Assembly (NCBI GenBank): GCA_033961575.1
Contig: CM066737.1
Span: 45,980,771-46,044,770 of the forward strand
Source of the DNA: Aselliscus stoliczkanus
Taxonomy: Eukaryota > Chordata > Mammalia > Chiroptera > Hipposideridae
Direction of reading: 5' to 3'
DNA: 64,000 nucleotides
Notes under the pieces: model-generated
Database searches by the model: none
Seen by the model: only the letters and a program-made list of their open reading frames with translations
Told to the model about the DNA's origin: nothing
Program-made: the position numbers and the translations under genes
Shown here: one piece after another, positions 44,048-56,061 of the stretch
Numbering within the stretch: position 1 is the first letter of the stretch
How the letters are laid out: the number at the start of each line of letters is the position of its first letter

Positions 44048-44502
44048 GGGCTGGCCGAGTGGCACGTTGGTTAAGAGCTGGCTTGGGACACCAGAGGCCC
44101 CGGTTCAGATCCCACATATGAGGATGAGTAATACTGCCCTCTACAGCTAAGATGGTGAACAACAGCTCCACCTGGAGCCGGGCTGTGCGAGCCCCGGCGA
44201 CAGTGTAGGCTGTAGCCCCTGGTGCAGTGGGCTGCCATAGTCTACAGTGAGTGGCCAGCAGCAAGCGTGAGTGGCTGGCAGCCTGTGCGAGCTGCCAAGA
44301 GCCACTGTGAGCAGCCATCCAGAGGCCAACAACCGATCTACCTCACCCTAGAAGAGTGCAATGACAATACCAACATGGGCCAGTGAAGCGGCGTCCTCCA
44401 CAACTAGACTGAAGAACAAAAGGACAGCAACTAGTCTATTCCCCTTCCCCCGTTCCCCAACGCTGTTCCCCTCCCCCAATTCCCCAATAAAAAATCTTTA
44501 AA
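44048..44502 (+). mobile_element. SINE family A, long form
   Basis: Complete head (GGCTGGCCGAGTGGCACGTT), body and tail ending CCCAATAAAAAATCTTT. I could not find a clear flanking duplication, so the target may have suffered a small deletion. Confidence 0.9.
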
Positions 44503-45538
44503 AAAAATACCATAAAAATGTGTTCCTGGATTACAACAGAAATAAACTAGAAAGCAATAGTAGAAACTTATTTGGAAAGTCTGAAATCTTTTAAAATTAA
44601 GCAACGCACATTTAAATAACCCATGAGTCAAATATGAAGTAACAAGTATTATTAGTTTATATTTTAATTGAATAAAATGAAAGTGCAACATATGGAAATT
44701 TGTGGGATGCAGCTAAAACATGCTTAAAGGAAAACTCAGAGTATAAAATGCTTATATTGGAACAATCAACACTCTGAGCTTCCAAATTAAGAAACTAGGA
44801 AAACAAGAGAAAAACAAACTAAATCAAGTGAAAGAAGGAAATAATATAGATGACAGGAGATATCAATTACGTCGAAAACAGAAACAATAGAGCAAATCAA
44901 TTAAACCAAAATCTGAGTCTTTGAAAATATCAATAAAAATTGATATATCTGTGCACTGATAAAAAAGGCACAAATTATAAATACCAGGAATCAAAGAGGG
45001 GATACCTCTGCAAGTTACAAAGTTTTTAAAAGAACGATATGGGGATATTATGAACAACTTTATGTCAATAAGTTTGATAGCTTACATTAAATGGATTATT
45101 TCTTTAGAAGACACTAACTACAAAAACTCACACAAAAATAAAATCTCATATATAGTTTTAAGTTTATTAAATAAATTGAAATTTTAATTTAAAAACTTTC
45201 AAGAATCAAAACTTCAAGCAAAGATAGACTACTGGTAATGTACTAATATTTATGGAATAAATAATGCCATGTATATACAAAGTGTTCTAGGAAGTAAGGG
45301 TTGAATGCCTCTGATCTCATTACAAAAGGCTACTGAAACGAAACAGAATCAGATAAACCACTGGAAAATAATATTCCTTTGTAACATAGACACAAAATTC
45401 TTTCACAGAAATGTAGAAAATTGCATCTAGGAAAAATATATGTATTATGCTACATTTGTTACATTTTTTTTCATAATGTTATATGCATTATATTATATTA
45501 TGACCAAGTATCATTTTTCCCAGAAATAAAAAAGGCTG

Positions 45539-46491
45539 GTATTTTTATTGTTGTTGTTTTTCAAATTAATTAATTAATTAATTTTTAATTAGTTTCAGGT
45601 GTACAACACAGTGCAATAGTTATACATTTTACCCCTCAAAGTGACAATCCCCCACCCCCAATTCGCCACCCCACTCCTCCCCCCCATATCATATATGTCT
45701 ATTACTCTTCCTCTGACTCCCTTCCACAGTATAATCCACATCCCGTGACTATCTATATATATTCAATTACAGTTGGTATACAACCTCCGCTTCAGGTATA
45801 CAGTGCAGTGATCAAACCTCTACTCCATCCATGAAATGGTCTCCCTAACAAGACCTATGACCATCTGACACTCCATAAAATATTTACAACATTATTAATT
45901 ATATTCCCCAAACTGTCTTTCATATCCCAGTGGCAATATTGTAGTTGCCTATTTTTGCTGTCTAATCCCTTCCCCTTCTCCCTCATCCCCATCCCCCTCC
46001 CAATTAGCAACCTGATTTTTCCTCTATATCTATGAGACAGTCTCTGTTTACTTTGCTCATTCACACAGTTTTTCAGATTCCACATATGAGTGAGATCATA
46101 TGGTATTTGTCTTTCTCTGACTGACTTATTTCACTTAACATAATAGTCTCTAGGTCCGTCCATATCATTGCAAATGGTACGATTTCATTCTTCTGTATAG
46201 CGGAGTAATACTCCATTGTGTAAATATACCACAGTTTCTTAATCCAGTCATCTACCGATTGGCATTTTGGTTGTTTCCAAGTCTTAACTATTGTAAATAG
46301 TGCTGCTATGAACATAGGGGTGCGTAAATTTTTTTGAATAAGTGTCTTGGGTTTTTCAGGATAAATACCTAGGAGTGGAATTGCTGGGTCAAAAGGTAGC
46401 TCTATTTCCATTTATTTGAGATACCTCCATACTGACTTCCATAGTGGCTGCACCAATCTGCAATCCCACCAACAGTGCCACAGGGTCCCCC
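45539..46491 (-). mobile_element. Truncated L1 copy H (3' end only)
   Basis: Minus-strand L1 3'UTR and ORF2 C-terminal end. The frame 46411-46073 reads the end of ORF2 ([35 protein letters not shown]). Perfect 11 bp duplication AAAAAAGGCTG at 45528-45538 and 46492-46502. 5' truncated on insertion, the usual L1 outcome. Confidence 0.93.
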
Positions 46492-46668
46492 AAAAAAGGC
46501 TGTTTTAACGTGAGAAAAATCAATTTCATACACACTATCAACTAACTAATGAAGAAAATAAATATGATTATCTTAACAGATGTAGAAAAGTACTTTATAA
46601 AATTAAATATGCATTCATGATACAAACTCTATTGAAAAAAATACAAGATAATTTCCTCATCTGGACAT

Positions 46669-46832
46669 AGGGTATCTACATAGGTATTTTGCCTGTGTAG
46701 CCTAGCTAGTAATGGCACATTGTGGGTTGAGGTTCAAATCTGGCAGAAGAGTGGGATTTATATTAACTATGGACCAAATGTCACCGTGGATGTTTTGGAC
46801 AAGACAAAATGTCCCCTAATCTGAAAGGACAT
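46669..46832. other. Unclassified ~165 bp insert in old L1-G
   Basis: It breaks the L1 ORF2 order between ATTTCCTCATCTGGACAT and CATCTGCTCTCATCATTC. GGACAT occurs at both edges (46663-46668 and 46827-46832), a possible 6 bp duplication. The insert contains GGGTTGAGGTTCAAATCTGG, which resembles a pol III B box, but no family I recognise. Confidence 0.45.
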
Positions 46833-47474
46833 CTGCTCTCATCATTCATATTCAACAGCAAAATGGAAGTCCTATCCAGTCCAAAGACACAGTAAAAAAA
46901 AAAAAAATTCATACATATCATAAGGAAATATGTATTTGATAAATACATATCAAAACTATTTGTAGATGAAAATTGTCTTTGTAGCAGATCCCCTAAAGAA
47001 TCTACAAGAACTACTAGAACTAATAAATGTGTTTAGCAAGGTGGCAGGATATGAGCTAAATAAGCAAAAACACAATTTTATTTCCATATATTAGAAATAA
47101 ACATTAAGAAATTGGAAAATAAAAAACCCTGTGATCTACAATAGCACCAAAAAGTAAACCTCAATCCATATCTCACAAAAAAACTAATTTAAATGAATAA
47201 TAGACATAATGTGAATCCAAAACCTAGAAAAATTCCAGGAATAGCATATGATAAAATCTTTGTAATCTTTGGTTATGCAAAGATTTTTTTAAATACAAAT
47301 TTAGAAAAATAAAGATTTTTTTAGATAGGAATCAAAAGAACAAACTATTAAAAATGACAAACTGGACATTATCAAAATTAAAATCCCCTGCTCTTCAAAT
47401 ATTCCTGTTAAGGAAAATAAAGAAAAAGCACAGATATGGAGAGAATAATTTCAAAGCAATTATCTAATAAAGGA

Positions 47475-47478
<4 letters not shown>

Positions 47479-47516
<38 letters not shown>
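47479..47516 (+). repeat. (TA)n microsatellite
   Basis: Uninterrupted TA run in old L1-G. Confidence 0.96.
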
Positions 47517-47522
<6 letters not shown>

Positions 47523-48365
47523 CAGTTATAAAAATCAAATAATCCAATATAAAAATGGAATAATTTTTCTGGGAGTTCCTTAGACCTAATTCCCAGGTAA
47601 AGAGATGCAAATTATTAACAACCATATTTGAAGTTTCTGGAAATGATTCTAAGGTCACAGAGCACATGAATAAATATTTTTCAAGAAAATGAACTATGGG
47701 GGAGTTCCGGAAAAATGGTGGAATAGAAGGATCCCCTCTGAACTGCCTCCCAGGATCACATCAAATTTACAAATAATTTATACAACATTTAACCTTGGAA
47801 GTCCCCTGAACATTAGATGAACAGAACCTCTAAACGAAGGACCTAAAGAGGAGGCCAGGTCAAATCTGGTAGGAGGGGCACAGATGAGAGAGGGCGAGCC
47901 GCATGAGGGAAATCCCAGCTGTGTGGAGACTTCTCCGGTTGGGGGAAGACCCTTTGGCCCCACACCGAGCTCACAAGCCCAGAGTTGATTTGCCAGGAAG
48001 AGGAGTTCTACGATAGCAGGGCAGTAGAAATTAGCAAAGACTCTCAGCTCGGCTCGGTGAGGCTGAGGGCGGCTGGAGAACCAGTGGGGCCGGTGCACAG
48101 GTTCGCTTGCTGGTGAAAACTCACCCGGTTCCTGTTGGAGGGAGTAGGTGTTTGAGTCGGGCCCAGGAGCCTGTGGGGAAGGACTGAACTGAGCGCCTTT
48201 TGTGCAGAAGCTGGAGGTTTTGGGACCATCGTTTGTGGAGCTTGCACATGAGCAGTGTACAGGAGGACGACATTTTTTCAGGGTTGGGTCCTCCCACAGA
48301 GGGTCAGATCCGGGATCCAATTGGTCTGGTGAACTTGGATCAGGAGTACGAGGGTGCATGCGCAT

Positions 48366-48757
48366 GCGGCCTTGGATTCCTATCCTCTGCCCTGCTTGTG
48401 CTGCATTGCCAGGAAAACGCCTGGTGGGTGCCCTCCGGCTCCATCAGGCTGCTCACTGAGACACAGGAGTGCGCAAGCTGCCTTGGGTCCCCACCCTCCG
48501 CCCTGCTTGTGCTGTGTTTCCAGGGAAATGCCTGGCGGGTGCCCTCTGGCTCCATCAGCTGCACACTGAGACACAGGAGTGCTAAAGCCGCCTTGGATCC
48601 CCACCCTCCACCCTGCTTGCACTGCGTTGCCAGGGAAACGCAGGGCGGGTGCTCTCCAGCTGCATCAGTCTGTTCACTGTGACTCAGGAGTGCGCGAGAC
48701 CCCTTAGGTCCCCACTCTTCGCACTGTTTGTGCAGAGTTGTAAGACTGGGGATTGGC
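48366..48757 (+). repeat. 111 bp tandem module in the L1-I 5'UTR, three full copies
   Basis: Units start at 48366, 48477, 48587 and 48698 (spacing 111, 110, 111); the last is partial. Each full unit carries CCTTGG, a CCCTGCTTG block, CCAGG(G)AAA, a GGTGCCCTC or GGTGCTCTC block, CATCAG and a GAC(A)CAGGAGTGC end. Copies differ by scattered substitutions. Position upstream of ORF1 fits a promoter array like mouse L1 monomers, which is inference. Confidence 0.9.
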
Positions 48758-49317
48758 TGTTGGGCTGCTGAGACTGATCTGCGGGCAGTTGATTGGGACA
48801 GGCTGAGACGGGAGTTTTCCTGAGAGTGTTGGGCAGGGAGTTGTGCACCTGCGTGATCCGATCGAGGCTTTCCTGGCGAGTTTGTGTGGACTGATTGCTG
48901 GTGAAGAGTTCATGCTACTCGACTTTGTGGGGGCCACTGACCACATCAAGTGGTGCCTGGGGGGCCTGCCCCACCCACCTAGAGCTGTGTTGCCAGAGGG
49001 ACCCTAAGACCCGGTGCCTGGCCCACATCTCAACAGGCCACAGAGTGGTTATTTTTGCAGTAGCAGACAACCTGCAACAACCTGTGAAGAATTTTTTTTT
49101 TTTTTGGTGGTGAGCACAGTTCCAGACCACACAGCAAATAATTGTGGAAAGCTCACAGAAAGCCAGAGCAAGGGGTCTGCACATTAAAGAGGACGGAGAG
49201 CCCCCTCCCATTTCTTTTTTTTTCTCTCTTTTTTTCTTTTCTCTTCTTTCTAGGTGATCTATCTAATACATGGAAGCATTCACAGAATGACAGCCAGAAT
49301 GAAACAAACAAAGAAAC

Positions 49318-50183
49318 ATGTCACAAGTAAAAGATCAGAAGAAACCTCTAGAAATGAAACCAAATGAAACAGAGGTATCCAAACTTTCAGAGACAGAGTT
49401 TAGAACACTGATGATAAGAATGTTTAAGGAACTTAGCGAGGACATAAAGAAGGATAGGGAAACCATAAAAAACAACCTGTTAGAACTGAAGAATACAATT
49501 AACTGAAATGAAGGACACACTTGAAGGAATCACCAGTAGAACAGATGAAGCAGAGGAGCGGATCAGCGAATTAGAAGACAAAATATCAGAAATGACCCAG
49601 CTGAAAGAACAAAAAGAAAAAAGAATAAAAAAGAATGAAAATAGTTTAAGAGATCTCTGGGACAACATGAAACATAACAACATTCATGTGTCATAGGAGG
49701 AGGAGGAGGTAAGACGGAGAAGAGAAGAAGCAGGGGATTGAGAATGTATTTAAAGAAATAATGACTGAAAACTTCCCTACCCTGGGGAAGGAAATCGACA
49801 TACAAGCCCAGGATGTGCAGAGAGTTCCAAACAGGCTGAATCCAAACAGGCCCACGACAAGACACAACATAGTTAAAATGGCAAAGCTTAAAGACAAAGA
49901 CAGAATCCTAAAAGCAGCAAGAGAAAGATAGCAGGTTACATGCAAAGGAACTTCCATAAGACTAACAAGCTGACTTTTCTTCAGAAACTCTACAGGCCAG
50001 AAGGGAGAGGCAGGAGATATTCAAAGTGACACAAAATAAAGGTCTACAACAAAGATTACTCTACTTAGCACGGCTATCACGTAAAATTGAAGGAGAGATA
50101 AAGATCTTCTCAGAAAAGAATAAGCTTAAGGAGTTCATTACAACCAAGCCAGCATTGCAGGAAATGTTCAAAGGGCTTTTTTA
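49318..50183 (+). pseudogene. L1-I ORF1 remnant
   Basis: ATG at 49318: MSQVKDQKKPLEMKPNETEV, then the coiled-coil start to KNTIN. An extra T (AATACAATTAACTG, compare AATACAATAACTG in L1-C) shifts the frame at about 49498. The coil resumes at 49508-49696 (RTDEAEERISELEDKISEMT). A GGA-repeat expansion at 49694-49712 sits where IIGIPEGE should be. The RNA-binding part (TENFPTLGKEID-like, RHNIVKMAKLKDKDRILKA-like) follows with a TAG after ARER. Confidence 0.87.
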
Positions 50184-50240
50184 AACAGAAGACAGGAGAA
50201 AGCAAGCTAACCCAGGAAGACAAGAAATACAAATAACAAA

Positions 50241-50987
50241 ATGGCAATAAATATGCATCTATTAGTAATTACTTTAAACATGAATGGGCTAAATGCTCCA
50301 ATCAAGAGACACAGAGTGGCTGAGTGGATAAGGAAACAGGACCCATGCATATGCTGTCTACAAGAGACTAATCTCAGATCAAAAGACATACACAGACTGG
50401 AAATTAAGGGATGGAATAAGATATTTCATGCAAATGGAAATGAGAAAAAAGCTGGAGTAGCAATACTTATTTCAGACAAAACAGGCTTTAAAATGAAGAC
50501 TACAATAAAAGACAAAGAAGGGCACTATGTAATAATAAAGGGATCAATTCAACGAAAGGACATAACCCTAGTAAACATCTGTGTACCCAACATAGGAGCT
50601 CCTAAATATATAAAACAGATTTTGACAGACATAGAGGCAGAGTTCAACAGTAACACTATCATAGTCGGGGACTTCAACACCCCGTTGTCACCAATGGACA
50701 GATCCTACAGACAGAAAATCAACTCGGACACAGTGGCCTTAAATGACACTTTAGACCAGCTGAATTTAGTTGATATTTTTAGAGCATTTCACCCCAAAGC
50801 CACAAAATATACATTTTTCTCAAGTGCACATGGAACATCTTCCAAGATAGACCACATATTAGGCCACAAAACAAGTCTCAACAAATTTAAGAAGATTGAA
50901 ATCATATCAAGTGTCTTCTCTGACCACAATGCTATGAATCTAGAAATCAATTATAAGAAGAAATCTGGAAAGCTTACAAATACATGA
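50241..50987 (+). pseudogene. L1-I ORF2 endonuclease domain, 248-codon open frame
   Basis: Longest intact frame in the window and a whole L1 apurinic-type endonuclease domain. This enzyme nicks target DNA for reverse transcription. By position: N15 (LNMNGL), E42 (QETN), D144 and N146 (GDFNTP), T191 (YTFFSS), D204 (SKIDHI), S227/D228/H229 (SDHN). All the catalytic residues I know of are present. The usual tyrosine in the VNIY-type motif is Cys114 (VNICVPN). The frame ends TGA where a Trp (TGG) is expected, so RT would not be made. Start ATGGCAATAAATATGC matches the other L1 copies. Confidence 0.88.
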
Positions 50988-50999
50988 AGGCTAAATAAC

Positions 51000-53442
51000 A
51001 TGCTACTAAATAGTGAGTGGGTCAAAAATGAGATCAAGGAAGAAATCAAAAGATACCTCGAGACAAACGAAAATGAAAACATCACGACCCAAAATCTCTG
51101 GCATGTAGCGAAAGCAGTTCTAAGGGGGAAGTTCATAGCAGTGCATGCCTACCTAAAGAAGGAAGAAAAATCTCAAATCAACAGACTATCCTTACACCTA
51201 AGGGAATTCGAAAAAAAAATAGCAAAACAAGCCTAAAGGAAGTATAAGGAAGGAAATAATAAACACCAGAGCAGAAATAAATGAAATAGAGAACAAAAAA
51301 AACAATACAAAAGATCAATGAAGCCAAGAGTTGGTTTTTTGAAAAGATAAAAAAAATCGACAAACCCTTAGCACGACTAACCAAGAATAAGAGAGAGAGG
51401 ACCCACATTAATAAAGTCAGAATTGAAAGAGGAGAAGTAACAGCAGATACCACAGAAATACAGAATATTTTATGAAAATACTATGAGCAATGATATGCTA
51501 ACAAATTCGACCATCTGGAAGAAATCGATAAATTTCTAGAAGCATACAATCTACCAAGTCTGAACCAAAAAGAAACAGAAACTCTGAACAGACTAATTAC
51601 TGCCAAAGAAATTGAATCAGTAATCAATAACCTTCCAACAAACAAAAGCCCTGGAGCAGATGGCTACACAGGTGAATTTTTCAAAACATTCAAAAAAGAA
51701 TTACTACCTATTCTCCTCAAGCTATTCCAAAAAATACAGAAGAGGGTAAGGCTCCCAAACTCTGTCTATGAAGCCACTATCACCCTGATTCCTAAGTCAG
51801 ACAAAGATATTACAAAAAAGGAAAACTACAGGCCAATATCCCTAGTGAACATAGATGCAAAAATTCTCAACAAAATACTGGCAAACCGAATTCAGCATCT
51901 CATTAAAAAGATCATACACCACGATCAAGTGGGATTCATTCCTGGTATGCAGGGCTGGTTCAAGATCCACAAATCAATTAACATAATACATCACATTAAC
52001 AAAATGAAAAAATCAAAATCATATGATCATATCAATAGCTGCAGAAAAGGCGTTTGACAAAATCCAGCAGCCATTTATGATAAAAACTCTTAGAAAAGTG
52101 GGAATAGTGGGATCGTATCTCAACATAATAAAGGTCATATATGATAAGCCCACAGCAAACATCGTACTCAATGGGGAAAGGCTAAAAGTTTTCCTCTTAA
52201 GATCAGGAACAGGACAAGGCTGCCCACTTTCACCACTTCTATTTAACATAGTTCTCGAAGTTCTAGGTCAGCAATCAGACCAGAAAATGAAATAAAAGGC
52301 ATCCAAATTGGAAACGAGGAAGTAAAATTGTCATTATATGCAAATGACATGATACTATATATAGAGAATCCCAAAGACTCCACCAAAAAACTGCTAGAAC
52401 TGATAAGCGAATTTGGTAAGATAGCAGGATACAAAATTAATATTCAGAAATCAGTTGTACTTGTATATACCAATGATAAACAATCAGAAGAAGAAATCAG
52501 GAAATCAGTCCCTTTAGAATTGCTTGAAAAGCAATAAAATATCTAGGAATAAATTTAGCTAAAGAAGTAAAGTACCTGTACTCACAAAATTATGAGACAC
52601 TGAAGAGAAAAATCAAAGAAGATACAAATAAATGATAATACATACCATGTTTATGGATAGGAAGAATTAATATAGTTAAAATGTCAATACTACCTAAGGC
52701 AATATATAGATTCAGTGCAATTCCAATCAAACTACCAAGGACTTTTTTTTTTCAGAAATAGAACATGTAATCCTGAAATTTATATGGAACCACAAAAGCC
52801 CCTGTATAGTCACGGCAATCTTGACAAATATGAAGAAAGTGGGAGGCATCACACTGCCTGACATCAAAACATACTACAAGGCAGTAGTAATCAAAACAGT
52901 ATGGTACTGGCATAAAAACACACACATAGACCAATGGAGCAGAATAGAGAGACCAGGAATAGACCCATCAATATACGGTCATTTAATCTATGACAATGAA
53001 AGCAAGAATTTTCATTGGAGTAAAGGTAGTCTATTTAATTAATGGTGCTGGGAAAATTGGACTGACACGTGCAAAAAATGAAATTTGGACCACCTACTTA
53101 CATCATATATGAGAACACACTCAAAATGGATTAACGGCTTAAATGTAAGACCTGAAACCATAAAAATCTTAGAGAAAACATAGGGAGTAAATTTGCAGAC
53201 ATTACCCTGAGTAACATTTTTATTGATATATTCCATCGGGCTAGGGAAATAAAAGAAAAAATGAACAAATGGGATTATATATAACAGTCGTTTTTTCACA
53301 GCAAAGGAAATCATCAATAAAACAAAAATGCAGCCTACTGAGTGGAAGAAGATATTTTCCAACGATATATCTGATAAAGGGTTAATATCCAAAATTTCTA
53401 AAACGCTCATGAAACTCAACACACACACACAAAAAACCCAAA
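51000..53442 (+). pseudogene. L1-I ORF2 reverse transcriptase and C-terminal remnant
   Basis: After the stop, RT motifs continue through several frames: [15 protein letters not shown] (about 51662), [14 protein letters not shown] (about 51920), a [12 protein letters not shown] motif where the catalytic Asp of SIDAEKAF reads Ala, [20 protein letters not shown] (52208) and LSLYANDM (52327-52350), where the YADD box reads YAND. Both catalytic aspartate changes would kill polymerase activity. The thumb region lies at 52821-53042. Confidence 0.87.
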
Positions 53443-53622
53443 TAATTTAATAATGGGGAGAAGATATTACGAGGCATTTCTCTAGAGAGTACATACAGAT
53501 GGCAAACAGACATATTAAAAAATGTTCAACCTCACTAAGCATCAGAGAAATGCAAATAAAAACCACAATGAGATACCACCTCACTCCTGTCAGAATGGCT
53601 ATCATCAATAAATCAACAAACA

Positions 53623-53721
53623 GGGCTGGCCGAGTGGCGTGGTGGTTAAGCGCTGGCTTGGGAAGCCAGCCGCCCCGGTTCGGTCCCACATGTGAGGGCC
53701 AGTGACATCGCCCTCAAAAAA

Positions 53722-53768
<47 letters not shown>
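53623..53768 (+). mobile_element. SINE family A, short form with AAAT-repeat tail
   Basis: Head GGGCTGGCCGAGTGGCGTGG, B box CGGTTCGGTCCCACATG, a CGCCCTC end, then a tail grown into (AAAT)n, 53717-53768. L1 AATAAATCAACAAACA before it and AATAAACAAACAAC after it form the duplication. Confidence 0.9.
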
Positions 53769-54406
53769 ACAAACAACAAGTGATGGCAAGGTTGTGGGGA
53801 AAATGGAACCCTGGTGCACTGTTGTTAGGATTGCAGATTGGTCAGCCATTATGGAAATCAATATGTGGGTATCTGAAAAAACTGGAAATGGAACTACCGT
53901 ATGACCCAGCAATTCCACACTTGAGTATCTACCCAGAATAATCCAATACACTAATTCGAAAAAATATATACATCCCTATGTTTATTGCAGCGCTATTTAC
54001 AATAGCCAAGACTTGGAAACAACCGAAATGCACATCGGTAGATAACTGGATTAAGAAACTGTGGTATATTTACACAATGGAGTATTACTCCGCTATAAAG
54101 AAGAATGAAATCATACCATTTGCAACAATATGGATGGACCTATAGAATATTATGTTAAGTGAAATAAGTCAATCAGAGGAAGACAAATACCATATGATCT
54201 CACTTATATGTGGAATCTGAAAAACTGAATGAACGAGAAAAGTAAATAGAAACAGACTCATATATAGAGAGGAAAAACTTATGGTTGCTAGTTGGGAGGG
54301 GGGTGGGAATGAGGGAGAAGGGGAAGGGATTAGATCGCATAAATAGGTAATTACAATATTGCCACAAGGATATGAAACACAGTTAGGGGAATATAATAAT
54401 GTTGTA

Positions 54407-54511
54407 GGGTCGGCCGAGTGGCACGGTGGTTAAGAGCTGGCTTGCAACGCCAGCAGCCCCGGTTCGGGTCCCACATATTAGGGCCAGTGACACTGCCCTC
54501 AAAAAAAAAAA
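54407..54511 (+). mobile_element. SINE family A, short form at the L1-I / old L1 boundary
   Basis: Head GGGTCGGCCGAGTGGCACGG, CCGGTTCGGGTCCCACATAT B box and A-tail. Left flank is L1-I 3'UTR, right flank is old L1-J in the opposite orientation, with no shared duplication. This points to a deletion or rearrangement beside the SINE. Confidence 0.9.
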
Positions 54512-55188
54512 TACGTATGAAAGAAAAAAGATGGATAGAATTCACCAGTGAAACCATCTGGTCCTGGAGTTTTTTTGGAGGGAATGACTTTGACAATGAA
54601 TTCAATTTCTTTGATAAAGTGCCATTCATATTTTCAGTATCTTCTTGTGTTATTTTAAGGAAATTGTAGGATCTAAAGTTATAAACTCACTTTCGTTGCT
54701 GATGTTGACCAATTATGTTCTTTCTCATATTTTCCCTCTTTATCAGTCTATCTAGGTTAAACTGTACAGCTCATTGGATAGTTGCCTTTCAAGAGATCTT
54801 ATATAGTGGACTGATCAGGATCACTATGAGAGATATGAACTGCCTATGATTCCTGAACAAAGCTGTCAGGTGTTTTGCCTCTTTTTTCTTTGCTGGAGGT
54901 TTTAAAGAAAACCGTTTTTCTTTAACATACTTGGGTTCTCTGGGCATTTACTCACATATTTCCCAAAAAGTTTGCTTGTGTGGCAGTCTTCTGTACCTTA
55001 CCAAGGTTGATCTTCCAGTATTGATTACTCAGATACTGAATCACTCTTGCTTAGGTAATTTTCTCTTTTGTTTCTCTGATCTCTATTTTGTTGTGGTACA
55101 TATGCTCTTATTTTTATTTCCTTTTTTCTACTTACTTTGAGTTTATTTTGCTCTTCTTTGTCTAGTTTATTAAGGTAGGACTTTAGGT

Positions 55189-55398
55189 CAGGGATCAGCA
55201 AACTTTTTCTATAAAGGGCAGTAAATATTTTGTGCTTTTCAGGCCATATGTTCTCTGTTGCAACAACTCAGTTCTGCCATCATAGTACAAAATAGCCATA
55301 AACAATATATGGACATGACTGTGTCCCAATAAAACTTTATTTATAAAAATAGATGGTGGGCCTGATTTAGTATGCAGGGTAAAATTTGCTGACCTCTG
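55189..55398 (+). mobile_element. hAT-type MITE, copy 3 (complete)
   Basis: 210 bp from CAGGGATCAGCAAACTTTTT to AAATTTGCTGACCTCTG, near-perfect terminal inverted repeats. Flanked by the 8 bp duplication CTTTAGGT / TTTTAGGT (55181-55188, 55399-55406), the hAT signature. Non-coding. Same family as 13231-13426 and 13775-13948. Confidence 0.88.
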
Positions 55399-55920
55399 TT
55401 TTAGGTCATTGATTTGAGAACCACTCTTGTTTTCCAGTGTAAGCATTGAAACCCGCATATTCCTCCATAAGCATTGCTTTAGGTGTATCCCACAAACTTT
55501 GGCAGTTAGTGTTTTAGCAATATTCAGTACAAAATAATTTTTCTATGTTATCTTCTGATTTCATCTTTGATTTATGGATATCTTTAGAAGTGTATTGTTT
55601 AAGTGCCAAATATGCAAAGTTTTGCCACATATCTTATTTTTATTGATGTAATATAATTCATTTGTGGTCAGAGAAGATACTTAGGTGATTTCATTCCTTT
55701 TATATGGATCAGAACTTGTTTAATGGCCCAGGATATGGACTATTTTGTTGAGTGTAACATGTGATCTTGAAAGTGTGCATTCTGCAATTGTTGGGCATAG
55801 TGATCTGGAAATATCAATTAGGTCAAGGTGGTTGATAATATAACTCATATCATAATAAATTGATATTTTATCTTATGAAATGTCCTTTACTTCTGTTAAT
55901 ACTCTGTTTTCTTTTCTTTT

Positions 55921-56061
55921 TTTTTTTTAGCTGAGCCATCCTGCCACCTGTTGGCAGCCCAGTGGCAGCTCAGCTTGGGCTGGGCATTGAACTGCTGTTG
56001 CTCAGAGCTCAGCTTGCACTGTTGAGCGAGCTCTTAACCAACTGAGCCACTCGGCCAGCCC
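55921..56061 (-). mobile_element. SINE family B, short (monomer) form
   Basis: Minus strand: head GGGCTGGCCGAGTGGCTCAG, TTGGTTAAGAGCTCGCTCAA, end GGCAGGATGGCTCAGCTAAA. Flanks AATACTCTGTTTT and ATTACTCTTTTTT look like an aged duplication. Confidence 0.88.

Larger units (their letters stand above)
43149..47702 (+). mobile_element. Old L1 (L1M-like) copy G, ORF2 remnant
   Basis: Plus-strand, strongly decayed ORF2. Endonuclease words appear at 43560-44040 (CTTAAAGATGGAAGATGATA, ACCATATTCTGGGCCATAGA) and RT-region words at 44520-47400 (CCTGGATTACAACAGAAATA, TTAAGCAAGGTGGCAGGATA-like). A SINE, a truncated L1 and an unclassified insert interrupt it. L1-I inserted at its right end. Confidence 0.75.
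47703..54404 (+). mobile_element. LINE-1 copy I, near full length
   Basis: Most complete L1 here. It starts GAGTTCCGGAAAAATGGTGG (class I 5' end). 5'UTR 47703-49317 with three full 111 bp units; ORF1 49318 to about 50183; ORF2 from 50241 to about 53440; ORF2 end and 3'UTR to 54404. The 3'UTR stops early at AATATAATAATGTTGTAG, where a SINE follows and old L1 sequence of opposite orientation begins, so the real 3' end is lost. A SINE interrupts at 53623. ORF1 has frameshifts; ORF2 has a stop after codon 248 and more downstream. Confidence 0.93.

Noticed and set aside
48200..48682. 160-codon frame with repeated Cys-rich blocks
   Set aside because: Translation of the 111 bp DNA module in the L1-I 5'UTR, frame-dependent by chance.
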